A DNA stretch of 64,000 nucleotides, taken from Curtobacterium flaccumfaciens pv. betae. Lineage in GTDB: Bacteria; Actinomycetota; Actinomycetes; Actinomycetales; Microbacteriaceae. Positions 25,050 to 33,750 of this stretch are shown here, piece after piece. A model generated the notes under the pieces. The model did no database searches and was not told the DNA's origin. It worked only from the letters and a program-made list of their open reading frames with translations. The translations under genes and the position numbers were made by a program. The stretch is taken from contig NZ_JAPJDC010000001.1 in assembly GCF_026241855.1 (NCBI RefSeq), forward strand, positions 2,666,001 to 2,730,000, read 5' to 3'. Within the stretch, counting starts at the first letter, position 1, and every line of letters begins with the position of its first letter.

Positions 25050-27017
25050 ATGACGATCAGCATCTCGGACGCACGACCGGCGCACGGCGCCGCGCCCGAC
25101 GACGTCGGCGGGCGAACGGCCGGCTCGCCGCCCGGGGTCGCTGACCCCTTCGTGGTGGTCACCGGACCGGACGCGTCCGCCCGGGCGCGGGCGCTCGCGG
25201 ACGTCGCCGACGCTGCCCGGGCGGACGGCCACACGGTCGTCCGGTGGCGCGCGGTGGGCGGTGACCCCGTCATCGAGGCCGCGTCGCTGGCCCCGTGGCT
25301 CGCGCTCGTCCGGGCACACGACGCGGGGGCACCGCGGCCGGACCCGAGCATCGTCCTCGTCGAGGACTTCGACGCGCTCGACGAGGACGCCAGGTCCGTG
25401 CTGCACGACCTGCTCGCCGCGCTGGCGCAGGACCTCGGGACGGTCGTGGTGGTCGCCGTGGGCGAGGGCCGGGCCGGATCGGGCACCCGGCTGCCGTCGG
25501 CCGACGTCCCCGTCGCCGTCACGGCCGCCTTCACCGGTGACTTCGGACTCGTCGACGCCGAGGCCGAACGGGCCGTGCGCCGTGGCACCCGACCCGATCC
25601 GTCGCTGGTGGCGGCGGTCGAGTTCGTCCGGGCGGTCCGGTCCGGTGACGTGCACGCCGGCAGGCGGAGCGTCCTGGCCGCGCTCGGGGAGCCCGACCGG
25701 GCGGGCGCCGACGACGTCCTGGTCGCGACGCTGCACGTGCTCTGCTACCTCGGCGGGCACGACTCCTGGTGGGACGAGGCGCTGGCGCTGACCGCGGACC
25801 GCGACCTCGACCCGGTGCTGCGGCTCGTCGAGGACTGTGTGGACGGCTCCGGCCGGACCGAGCACGAGCGTGCCGCGCTGTACCGCGAAGTGCTGGGATC
25901 CGCTGCCGACACGCAACCGTGGAAGGCCGTGGCACTGCACATCGCGTGGACGCTGCTCGACTCGACGGATCCGCGCCGGGACCACGTGGAGGCAGCGCTC
26001 CGGGGGGCGGGCGACGCCGGGCTCCTCGACTACTTCAGCTCGTGCCGTGCCGCCGTGACGCACTACCAGGCGGGGCGGCTCGACGCGGCGGGCGCGGCGT
26101 TCGACCACGTGCACCGAGCAGCGGAGCGCTGGCAGGCGGGGACCTTCGTCGCGCTGACGGAGGCGCTGCAGGCCCTGGTCCTGTCGGTGCAGGGCGAGCC
26201 GGAGCGGGCGGCGTGGAAGGCCGACCGCGCAGCACGGTGGGCGGCGCAGCACGGCACGCCGCTGGTCGCCCGGGCAGCGGAGCACGCCCGCTCGGCACTC
26301 GACGTCGCGACGGGCCGGTTCGAGGAGGCCCACAGCCGCTCGGCGATGCGACCGGGCGGGGCGGGGCGGTGGCTCGAGAGCAGCTACGGACCGATCGAGC
26401 TGCTCGATGCGGTGGAGTCGGCTGCGCGGCTCCGCCTGGCCGACCACGGGGCCGCGCTGGTGGCCCGGGCAGAACGGGCGTTCACCGACCAGCCGACCCC
26501 GCGCCGCTCCCTGGTGCTGCTCGCCTGCCGAGCGGTCGTCGACGAGACGCCTGGTGCCCGCGCCCTCTTCGAGGACGCGCTGGCCAGCGTCGACGGCGAC
26601 GTCTCGCCGTTCGAGGTGGCCCGCGTCCGTCTGGCGTACGGCGAGTGGTTGCGTCGTGGGATGCACGCCCTGGAGGCCCGGGGCCAGTTCCGGCTGGCGG
26701 CGCGCGCCTTCGAGGTGCTCGGTGCCGGCGACTGGCAGGGCCGCGCAGAACGCGAGCTGCGCGCAGCCGGTGCCGCCCGTCCGCTGCCGACGGCGCTGGA
26801 GGCGGTCGACCTGAGCGAACAGGAACGCCGTGTGGCGTCCCTCGCCGCGGCCGGACTGACCAACAAGCAGATCGCCGGGCAGCTGTACCTCTCCCCGCGC
26901 ACCGTGAGCGGGCACCTGTACCGGCTGTTCCCGAAGCTCGGCGTGACGACACGGGCCGGACTCCGGGATGCACTCCTGCGACTGGGAGGCGACGCGACGG
27001 GCGACGCACGGACGTGA
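25050..27017 (+). CDS. Large LuxR-family regulator without a Walker A motif
   Basis: A 655-aa protein with a C-terminal LuxR/FixJ helix-turn-helix (LSEQERRVASLAAAGLTNKQIAGQLYLSPRTVSGHLYRLFPKLGV, about 590-634) and a long Ala-rich helical repeat region before it. The N-terminal domain resembles a STAND/LAL ATPase (IVLVEDFDALDEDARSVLHDLL as Walker B), but the expected P-loop at about residue 37 reads VVVTGPDASARARAL, lacking GKS. It is divergent from the DyP-encapsulin operon (236 nt from the uORF) and could regulate it; that is inference from position only. Confidence 0.83.
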   Translation: MTISISDARPAHGAAPDDVGGRTAGSPPGVADPFVVVTGPDASARARALADVADAARADGHTVVRWRAVGGDPVIEAASLAPWLALVRAHDAGAPRPDPSIVLVEDFDALDEDARSVLHDLLAALAQDLGTVVVVAVGEGRAGSGTRLPSADVPVAVTAAFTGDFGLVDAEAERAVRRGTRPDPSLVAAVEFVRAVRSGDVHAGRRSVLAALGEPDRAGADDVLVATLHVLCYLGGHDSWWDEALALTADRDLDPVLRLVEDCVDGSGRTEHERAALYREVLGSAADTQPWKAVALHIAWTLLDSTDPRRDHVEAALRGAGDAGLLDYFSSCRAAVTHYQAGRLDAAGAAFDHVHRAAERWQAGTFVALTEALQALVLSVQGEPERAAWKADRAARWAAQHGTPLVARAAEHARSALDVATGRFEEAHSRSAMRPGGAGRWLESSYGPIELLDAVESAARLRLADHGAALVARAERAFTDQPTPRRSLVLLACRAVVDETPGARALFEDALASVDGDVSPFEVARVRLAYGEWLRRGMHALEARGQFRLAARAFEVLGAGDWQGRAERELRAAGAARPLPTALEAVDLSEQERRVASLAAAGLTNKQIAGQLYLSPRTVSGHLYRLFPKLGVTTRAGLRDALLRLGGDATGDART

Positions 27018-27196
27018 CCCTGTCAGGGACACCCTCGCCGGCCGCCCGCCCCGTGGACCCCGGATGCTCCCGCCACCACCCGCGACACCCCGGGCGGACG
27101 GCCCGGGAGCGTCACCGGAACCCGCCGCCGGGGTAACGGCAGGGCCCGTCGCCCGCGCACGGTCCGTTCGTAGACTCCAGCCACCGACGAGGACTG

Positions 27197-30055
27197 GTGG
27201 CCGCCGTGTTGACGGACGAGGAGTTGCTCCCCCGCGGAGACGAGTTCTCCGCGCCGGTGTCCGCCGTGCCCAGCAACCGGCTGCCGATCCGCGGCCGGAG
27301 CGTCGAACGGGGCGTCGCGGCCGATGCCCTGGCCGGTCTGTCACGGGGCGCGGGAGACGTGCTCGTCGTCCGCGGCGCTGCGGGCGTCGGCAAGTCGCGT
27401 CTGCTCGAGGACGTGGTCGACCAGGCGACCGCGGCCGGCCTCCGAGTGGCCGTCGGTCGCACGGACCGCGACGCACGCCTGATCCCGCTCGCACCGATCA
27501 TGGACGCGCTCGGCGCCGGGCCCCGGCCGATCTCCGACCGCGTCCGGCTCAGCGCGGTGACGCTCGACCCGGAGGCACGCTACTGGCTCCTCCAGCAGCT
27601 CCAGGACGACCTGGAGCGGGCCGCGGCGTCGGACGGCGTCGTGGTCGTCGTCGACGACCTGCAGTGGTGCGACACGACGTCCCTGGCGGTGCTCCGATCG
27701 CTGTCGCGCCGACTCGCCGACGTCCCCGTGCTCTGGGTCGTCGCGGTCCGGACCGAGCACCAGGACCCGACGGTGACGGCGACCGTCGACGAGCTCGCCG
27801 CGACGGGACGGATCGTCGACCTCGACCCGCTGGACGAGGAGGCCACCGCCGCGATGATCGCCGACCTGGTCGGCGCGACGCCGGACGGCTCGGTCCTGCG
27901 TGTTGCCCGACGGACGGAGCACATCCCGATCCTCGTCGCCGAACTCGTGCGCGGGCTCGTCGACGAAGGCCTGCTGGCGATCGCGGACGGCGTCGCCACG
28001 ATGCCGGGCGCCGCGCTGCCCGCGAGGTTCGGTGCGTCGATCCGCGAGGGCCTCCGACGCCTGTCGAAGCCCACGCAGCAGCTCGTGCAGGTCGGAGCGA
28101 CCCTGGGACGCTCGTTCTCGGTGCGGTCGTTGTCGGCGATGCTCGACCAGCCGTCGCAGCGGCTGCTCCCCGGGCTGCAGGAAGCGATCGAGGCGGGGGT
28201 GCTCGTCGACGACGGCACGGACCTGTCGTTCCGTCACGACGTCCTCCGCGAGGCGGCGGAATCGATGATCCCCGCGGCCGTCCGCGACGACCTGCTCAGG
28301 CAAGCGGTGGACGAACTCCTGCGGCAGGGTGTCCCACCGGTCTCGATCGCCGCGCGCATCGCCACGGTGGCGCAGCGCGGGGACGTCCGCGCCGCCGAGG
28401 TCCTGCGCACCGTGGCGATCGACCTCGCGAGCACGGACGCCGCCGAGGCCGGGGCGCTCGCCCTGCGCGCCGCCGACCTCGCGCACGGCACCCCGGCGTT
28501 GCCCGGCATCGTCGTCGACGTCCTGCCGCTGCTCTGGCACAGCGGCCGGACGGCCGAGGCCCGCGCGCTGCTCCACGACCTGCAGGGCCGCCTCGCTCCG
28601 GAGGACGACGCACGCCTGCACCTGACCCTGGCGCGGCTGCAGACCGAGGGCTCCACGCCGGAAGCACTGCGGACGGTCGAGTCCGCACTGGCCCTGCCCG
28701 GCGTGAGCGCCGGCGTGCGGTCGCGTCTGCTCGCCGTGCGCGCGCTGAACCTCGCCCAGGCGGGACGGCACGCGGACCTCGCCGCCGCACTGCGGGAGGC
28801 CCGGGCGACGGTCGACGGCGACGCGGACCCGGTCGCCGTCGCCACCTTCGAGGCCAGTGCCTCCGTGCTCGCCTTCAACGAGGGCCGGTTCGCGGACGCG
28901 ACGCAGGCGATCACGTCGGCGATGAGCCGGGTCGCAGCCACCGGGGGGTCGTCGAGCAGCTGGTTGCCCGAGGGGCTCTGGGTGGCGTTCCTCGCGGGGG
29001 CGCTCGGCGACACCGACCGTGCCGGACGCATCGCCGAGGCGAACGCCATCGAGACCCGGCGCAACCACCTGGCCCGCCCGACCGCCGCCTGGATGATGCT
29101 GCGCACGAGGGTGCTCTTCGACCAGGGCCGGCTGGAGGACGCCAAGACGTCGGCCGAGTCGGTCCTCGACCTGGCCGAGGACCTGGAACTCGGTCGGTTC
29201 GCGGCGCTCACTGCCGGGACCGTCCTCTTCCGCACGGCGCTGCTGCAGGGGGACCGCAGGGGGGCCGGCCGAACGCGGCACTTCGCCGAGGCCCTGCTCG
29301 CCGATCCCCCATCGGCGCGCTCGGGATCGTGGCTGCTGGCGCTCGAAGCGGACGCCCACGGCGAGGTCCGAGCCGCCGTCGACCGCAGCGAGTTGGCGTG
29401 GCGGAGCCTGGAGGAACCGATCGCGTCGATGTCGAGCCCGGCCGACTTCGCCGACGACGTCCACCTCGCGCGCATCGCGATCCGAGGGGGTCAGCTGGAC
29501 CGACTCGAGCGGATCGAACGGGTGGCGCGGCTCAGGGCCACGGCGAACCCGGACAACGACCTGTGCGGCGGGACCTGGCTGCACGTGCACGGACTCGTCC
29601 ACGACTCCGTCGAGAGCCTCGGCGCAGCGGTGGAGCGGCTGCGCCGGGTCGACCGCCGGCTCGTGCTCGCCGCAGCGCTCGAGGACCTCGGGTGCGCCCT
29701 CCGGCGGCGCTCCGTGCCCGCGGCCGTCGAGGTGTGGCGGGAGGCGACGGAGCTGCTCGACGGTGCCGGTGCCCTGCGCGAGGCCGAACGGTCGCGGGGG
29801 CACCTGCGCAGCGTCGGTGTCACCGTCCGAGCGATCCCCGCCGACCCGGGCATCTCGGGCATCTCGGGCCTCACCGCCCGCGAGGCGCAGGTCGTCGAAC
29901 GGGTCGCAGCCGGCCTGACGACGCAGCAGATCGCGTCCGACCTGTTCATCTCGACCCACACGGTGACGAGCCACGTCCGGCACGTCTACGCGAAGTGGGG
30001 CGTCGCCTCTCGCCGGGAGCTCGCGGCACGGTTCCGGCAGCACCGATCCGGCTGA
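27197..30055 (+). CDS. LAL-type LuxR-family regulator (MalT-like)
   Basis: A 952-aa large ATP-binding LuxR regulator. The N-terminal AAA/STAND domain has Walker A GAAGVGKSR (about residue 60) and Walker B VVVVVDDLQWCD; a long tetratricopeptide-like helical region follows; the C-terminal helix-turn-helix is LTAREAQVVERVAAGLTTQQIASDLFISTHTVTSHVRHVY. Such proteins bind ATP and an inducer to activate catabolic or secondary-metabolism genes. The GTG at 27197 is the first start in the frame; a TAGACT hexamer lies just upstream. It ends 12 nt before a convergent gene. Confidence 0.88.
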   Translation: MAAVLTDEELLPRGDEFSAPVSAVPSNRLPIRGRSVERGVAADALAGLSRGAGDVLVVRGAAGVGKSRLLEDVVDQATAAGLRVAVGRTDRDARLIPLAPIMDALGAGPRPISDRVRLSAVTLDPEARYWLLQQLQDDLERAAASDGVVVVVDDLQWCDTTSLAVLRSLSRRLADVPVLWVVAVRTEHQDPTVTATVDELAATGRIVDLDPLDEEATAAMIADLVGATPDGSVLRVARRTEHIPILVAELVRGLVDEGLLAIADGVATMPGAALPARFGASIREGLRRLSKPTQQLVQVGATLGRSFSVRSLSAMLDQPSQRLLPGLQEAIEAGVLVDDGTDLSFRHDVLREAAESMIPAAVRDDLLRQAVDELLRQGVPPVSIAARIATVAQRGDVRAAEVLRTVAIDLASTDAAEAGALALRAADLAHGTPALPGIVVDVLPLLWHSGRTAEARALLHDLQGRLAPEDDARLHLTLARLQTEGSTPEALRTVESALALPGVSAGVRSRLLAVRALNLAQAGRHADLAAALREARATVDGDADPVAVATFEASASVLAFNEGRFADATQAITSAMSRVAATGGSSSSWLPEGLWVAFLAGALGDTDRAGRIAEANAIETRRNHLARPTAAWMMLRTRVLFDQGRLEDAKTSAESVLDLAEDLELGRFAALTAGTVLFRTALLQGDRRGAGRTRHFAEALLADPPSARSGSWLLALEADAHGEVRAAVDRSELAWRSLEEPIASMSSPADFADDVHLARIAIRGGQLDRLERIERVARLRATANPDNDLCGGTWLHVHGLVHDSVESLGAAVERLRRVDRRLVLAAALEDLGCALRRRSVPAAVEVWREATELLDGAGALREAERSRGHLRSVGVTVRAIPADPGISGISGLTAREAQVVERVAAGLTTQQIASDLFISTHTVTSHVRHVYAKWGVASRRELAARFRQHRSG

Positions 30056-30067
30056 CCACCGCTCGGG

Positions 30068-30736
30068 TCACACCGGTCCGCCGTCGAGCCCAGCGCCGAG
30101 CGCACGGACCGCCAGGTGCGGCGCGGTGGAGAACCCGAGCTCGATCCGTCCGGAGAACCCCGCGAACCCGGCGAGCACTCCGGCGCGGGTGCGGGTGGCG
30201 TCGAGGAACGCGAGGTGCAGGTCGGCACCGGTCCCGCCCGGGCCCGGCGTCCGGAAGCCGACGAGGCGACCCGCGACCGCGCGGTGCACCGTCGTCCCGG
30301 TCGCGCCGTCCTCGGTCCGGACCTCGTCGAAGACGCCGTCGACCGAGACGGCCACCGCGAAGTCGCGCGGCGGCAGGACCGTGGTGATCCGGGCCTCCAG
30401 GTCGGCCACGGAAGCGACGGACGCGACCGTCACCGCGAGGTCGGGCGAGAACGTCGAGACCACGGCGAACGCGACCGCGTCGGCCGCGTCCGCGACCGCC
30501 GCGGTGCCGTCCGGCAGCATCCGGAAGCACCGGCGCTCGCACACGACCAGGCCGCGGGGTCCGGCGTCGCCGCCGGCGAGCGCACCGAGTCCGAGGGTGC
30601 CGTGCCGACCGAGGGCCGCGACGGTGACCGGGACGTGGACGGCCGGTCGCCCGCGTCGAGGATCGTCGACGGCCCGGTGCGCCCATGCGGCGAGGGTCGC
30701 CAGGGACGTGGTCCCGTCATCCGTCGTCTCCCGCAC
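30068..30736 (-). CDS. Acetolactate decarboxylase-like protein with altered metal site
   Basis: A 222-aa protein aligning with alpha-acetolactate decarboxylase: HGTLGLGALAGGDAGPRGLVV for the family's GT(I/L)GLGTFxxLDGE, ADAVAFAVVSTFSPD, and HRAVAGRLVGFRTPGPGG near the C-terminus. However, the zinc-binding HxHF...GGH segment reads DLHLAFLDATRTRAGVL, keeping one histidine at most, and the LDGE glutamate region is changed. It may have lost decarboxylase activity. GTG 30736 has GAGGAG upstream; longer frames are rejected. It runs convergently into the LuxR gene. Confidence 0.6.
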   Translation of the reverse strand: MRETTDDGTTSLATLAAWAHRAVDDPRRGRPAVHVPVTVAALGRHGTLGLGALAGGDAGPRGLVVCERRCFRMLPDGTAAVADAADAVAFAVVSTFSPDLAVTVASVASVADLEARITTVLPPRDFAVAVSVDGVFDEVRTEDGATGTTVHRAVAGRLVGFRTPGPGGTGADLHLAFLDATRTRAGVLAGFAGFSGRIELGFSTAPHLAVRALGAGLDGGPV

Positions 30737-30841
30737 CGTGCTCCTCGTCCGTCCTCGGTTCGACCGTAGGAACTCCGACCGCGCGGTACCAGCGCCGTTT
30801 GACTCAAGCGCCCGGGTGGGTGCGCGGCGCACGGTTGGACC

Positions 30842-31201
30842 ATGAGTGCACGCGCGAACATGGTCTCCCCGTCCGTCCCCCCGTCCGGCGCGGGGTGCGT
30901 GGAGTGCGACGCGACGGGCTCGTGGTGGGTGCACCTGCGTCGGTGCGCCGCCTGCGGACACGTCGGCTGCTGCGACGACTCCCTGAACCGTCACGCCACC
31001 GCGCACTTCGCGGTCACCGGGCACGAGGTCATGCAGTCGTTCGAGCCGGGCGAGGGGTGGTTCTGGGACTTCGTCACGCAGGACTTCGTGGACGGACCCC
31101 GCCTCGCCGACCCGCAGGCGCACCCGACGACCCAGTCGGTCCCGGGTCCGGCCGACCGACTCCCCCGCGACTGGTCGGAGCAGCTGGCCGAGCGACGCTG
31201 A
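30842..31201 (+). CDS. UBP-type zinc finger protein
   Basis: A 119-aa protein almost entirely made of a UBP-type zinc finger: GCVECDATGSWWVHLRRCAACGHVGCCDDSLNRHATAHFAVTGH, with the Cys pairs and three to four histidines in the expected order. In eukaryotes this domain binds ubiquitin C-termini; bacterial copies are of unknown function and are often found near FAD-dependent thioredoxin-reductase-like genes, as here (31963-33222, opposite strand). ATG at 30842. Confidence 0.88.
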   Translation: MSARANMVSPSVPPSGAGCVECDATGSWWVHLRRCAACGHVGCCDDSLNRHATAHFAVTGHEVMQSFEPGEGWFWDFVTQDFVDGPRLADPQAHPTTQSVPGPADRLPRDWSEQLAERR

Positions 31202-31203
31202 CG

Positions 31204-31257
31204 CCGGTCGCGGCCGGTCGCGGCCGGTCGCGGCCGGTCGCGGCCGTCCGCGACCGG
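31204..31257. repeat. 10-bp tandem repeat forming a convergent terminator
   Basis: Four copies of ccggtcgcgg (31204-31243) followed by a variant, then CCGCGACCGG (31248-31257), the exact complement, so any copy can form a hairpin with the last block. It fills the whole space between the UBP gene stop and the stop of the convergent membrane-protein gene. Confidence 0.85.
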
Positions 31258-31947
31258 TCAGGGCAGCCGGCGGTCGCTGTCGAGCGCTTCCGATCGGGCG
31301 ATCACCTCGTGCATCGTGGTGTGCGAGCGGACCTGGTACGACAGGTGTGCGACGGCCAGCACCACCGCCGATCCGACGCCCCACACGATCGAACCCGGGT
31401 CGTCGACGCCGAGCTGGTCGACCAGGATGGCGACCCCTGCGCCGGCGACGATCGAGTTCACCACCGCGATCGCGGACGACATCGTGAACAGCAGCCGGTA
31501 CCACGACGGGGCCCGGCCGATGTCGAGCAGCTCGTTCGCCGCGTGCCGCCCGCGGGGCATCGGGAAGTACGTGTCGGCCTCGGGCAGCAGCCGGCCGTAG
31601 TAGCGACGGATGCGTTGCATCGCGGCGAGTGCCGCGACGTCCTCGAGCGAGGTCTCGACGAGGCGTTCGTAGGTGAAGGCACCGAGCAGGACGATCACCG
31701 GGATGATCGCGCCGAGGAACCCGAGCGCGAAGGGCGTGTGCGCGAGGAACCCGAAGGCGACGAGCGAGCTGGAGAGCGTGGTGAGGTACAGCGAGGAGCG
31801 GCTGCTCGACTCGCTGACCGTGATGCTCCGCGCGCTCTCGAGGACGAAGTGCTCGGTCATCAGGGCGTTGAAGAAGGCGGTCGGTCGGTCCAGGGAGGTG
31901 ATCGACTCGGCGGCGGTCGGCAGTGTCGTGTCGGGTTCGTCGGGCAT
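31258..31947 (-). CDS. Hypothetical membrane protein
   Basis: A 229-aa protein I do not recognise. Two hydrophobic pairs are clear: LYLTTLSSSLVAFGFLA with FALGFLGAIIPVIVLLGAFTYE (about 55-92) and LLFTMSSAIAVVNSIVAGAGVAI with SIVWGVGSAVVLAVAHLSY (about 152-205). Between them is a cytoplasmic helical section with AAMQRIRRYYGRLLPEADTYFPMPRG. GAGGAG precedes the ATG at 31947 (a GTG at 31950 is adjacent). It is 15 nt downstream of the flavoprotein gene and probably in its operon. Confidence 0.68.
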   Translation of the reverse strand: MPDEPDTTLPTAAESITSLDRPTAFFNALMTEHFVLESARSITVSESSSRSSLYLTTLSSSLVAFGFLAHTPFALGFLGAIIPVIVLLGAFTYERLVETSLEDVAALAAMQRIRRYYGRLLPEADTYFPMPRGRHAANELLDIGRAPSWYRLLFTMSSAIAVVNSIVAGAGVAILVDQLGVDDPGSIVWGVGSAVVLAVAHLSYQVRSHTTMHEVIARSEALDSDRRLP

Positions 31948-31962
31948 CACAGGGCTCCTCGG

Positions 31963-33222
31963 TCAGTCGCTCGTCGCCAGGTGGCGGTGGACGAAGGTCA
32001 CGGCCATGGCGCCCTCGCCGACCGCTGCGGCGACGCGTTTGACGGACCCGGCGCGGACGTCCCCGGCGGCGAAGGACCCGGGCACGTTCGTCTCGAGCCA
32101 GAAGGGACGCCGCTCGAGCGGCCAGTGCTCGAGCGAGCCGTCGACGGCGTCGAGGTCCGGGCCGGTGACCAGGTACCCGAGCCGGTCACGGACCATCGGC
32201 GTCTGTTCGGCCCAGCTCGTGTCCGGTCGTCCGCCGATGCAGATGAACAACCGCGTGGCCGGCAGCGACACCGTGGCGCCGTCGCCGTCGGTGACCTCGA
32301 TCGACTCGAGTCGGCTGTCCCCGTGCAGCGCCGAGACCCGGGAGCCCGTCCGGACCGTCACGTTCGGTGCGGCCGCGATCCTGGCGCTCAGGTACTCCGA
32401 CATCGTGGCCGACAGCGACGCGCCCCGCACGAGCATCGTGACGTGCGCCGCGGAGCGGGACAGGTTCATCGCCGCCTGGCCCGCCGAGTTCGCCCCGCCG
32501 ACCACGAAGACCTGCTCGCCGGCGCAGCCGTCCGCCTCGCTCGTCCCGGCACCGTAGTAGACACCGCAGCCGAGCAGCTCCTGCTCGCGCTGCAGCCCGA
32601 GCCGACGCCACTCGACACCGGTCGCGCAGATGTTCGCACGGGCGACGACGTGGCCGCCGTCGGCGAGGTCGGCGTGGATGCGGCCGTCGTGGAAGACACC
32701 GCGCACACCCTCGCGCATCACCAGGAGTTCGGCGCCGAACCGGACGGCCTGTTCCCGGGCGCGCTCGGCGAGGTCCGCTCCGGCGATCCCCTCGGGGAAC
32801 CCCAGGTAGTTCTCGATGAGGCTGCTCGACCCGGCCTGCCCGCCCACGGCGTCCCGCTCGAGCAGGACGACGTCGAGCCCTTCGGAGGCGGCGTACACGG
32901 CCGCGGACAGCCCGGCGGGACCGGCGCCGTAGATCGACAGGTCGTACTCCTGGCGCCGCGGTGCGTGGATCCACCCGAGCCGGTCGGCGACCTCGCGCAG
33001 CGTGGGTGCAACGAGTTCCACGCCGTCGGGGAACACGACGAGCGGGAGCCGCGACGGATCGACCCGGTCGGCGCCCCCGACCCCGTCGACGTCGACCGGG
33101 AACCAGTCGAACTGCACCACGGAGCGTGACAGGAAGTCCCGCAGGGCGTAGGAGTCCGCGTCGAACGGCCGTCCGTACACGCGGACGCGACGTGACGGGA
33201 GCACGGCGGCGTCGGTCTCCAT
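31963..33222 (-). CDS. Thioredoxin reductase-like flavoprotein with glutaredoxin-like N-terminus
   Basis: A 419-aa protein. Residues 1-90 look glutaredoxin-like (VRVYGRPFDADSYALRDFLSR; DPSRLPLVVFPDG). Then an FAD domain (YGAGPAGLSAAVYAASEGLDVVLLE) and an NAD(P)H domain (VFVVGGANSAGQAAMNLSR), and a C-terminal FAD contact in SFAAGDVRAGSVKRVAAAVGEGAMA. The thioredoxin-reductase CxxC is missing: the position reads GVYYGAGTSEADGC. Thus electron delivery must differ from classical TrxR. A GGAGGAG ribosome site supports the ATG at 33222. Its partner may be the nearby UBP-finger protein. Confidence 0.8.
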   Translation of the reverse strand: METDAAVLPSRRVRVYGRPFDADSYALRDFLSRSVVQFDWFPVDVDGVGGADRVDPSRLPLVVFPDGVELVAPTLREVADRLGWIHAPRRQEYDLSIYGAGPAGLSAAVYAASEGLDVVLLERDAVGGQAGSSSLIENYLGFPEGIAGADLAERAREQAVRFGAELLVMREGVRGVFHDGRIHADLADGGHVVARANICATGVEWRRLGLQREQELLGCGVYYGAGTSEADGCAGEQVFVVGGANSAGQAAMNLSRSAAHVTMLVRGASLSATMSEYLSARIAAAPNVTVRTGSRVSALHGDSRLESIEVTDGDGATVSLPATRLFICIGGRPDTSWAEQTPMVRDRLGYLVTGPDLDAVDGSLEHWPLERRPFWLETNVPGSFAAGDVRAGSVKRVAAAVGEGAMAVTFVHRHLATSD

Positions 33223-33385
33223 GGCTCCTCCGGTCAGTGCGACGACGATCGGTGCGGAACTGCTGCCGCTCCCTCACGAGCACGCTACGGACTGCCGGCG
33301 CTCCGCACGTGGTCCTGCGAGGGTCTCCTTCGGCGCCGCGGGCGGCGTCGGGTCGCGTGTGCCGGGGTCAGCTGCGCCCACGGCG

Positions 33386-33425
33386 GACGGGAGGCCCGTA
33401 GCGGCGTCGCCACGGGCCTCCCGTC
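33386..33425 (-). terminator. Terminator of the sigma-Asp23 operon
   Basis: Perfect 14-bp stem GACGGGAGGCCCGT (33386-33399) with 33412-33425 and a 12-nt loop, 17 nt downstream of the last gene of the operon. Confidence 0.85.
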
Positions 33426-33441
33426 CGATCTGTGGTCGCGG

Positions 33442-33750
33442 TCAGCCCACCCGCGCGACGCGCACGTCGACGCGACTGAGCGCCAGGCCCTGCGCCGCCG
33501 CGGTCGCCAGGGCGACGTCGTGGACGGCGCGTGCGACCTCGGGAGCCGGGCGGAAGCCGTCGGTGCCGATGACGACACGCAGGGCGCCGTCGTCGATGAC
33601 GACCCGGAGCGGTCCGGTGCTCGTGGCGATGCTGCGGACCGCCTGCACGGCGCTCGCGACCGTCGGGCGGGAGCGGTACAGGTCGGTGACGCCGGAGACC
33701 TCGAGGACGGCGGCCTCGATCGCGGCGAGGGTCTCGTCGGTGGTGCTCAT
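33442..33750 (-). CDS. Small Asp23-like protein
   Basis: A 102-aa soluble protein, last gene of the sigma-Asp23 operon, whose ATG overlaps the TGA of the preceding Asp23-family gene by 4 nt. Its sequence (LRVVIDDGALRVVIGTDGFRPAPEVARAVHDVALATAA) looks like a half-size alkaline shock (Asp23/DUF322) fold, alternating beta strand and helix. No membrane segment. Function unknown beyond likely participation in envelope homeostasis by association. Confidence 0.6.
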   Translation of the reverse strand: MSTTDETLAAIEAAVLEVSGVTDLYRSRPTVASAVQAVRSIATSTGPLRVVIDDGALRVVIGTDGFRPAPEVARAVHDVALATAAAQGLALSRVDVRVARVG

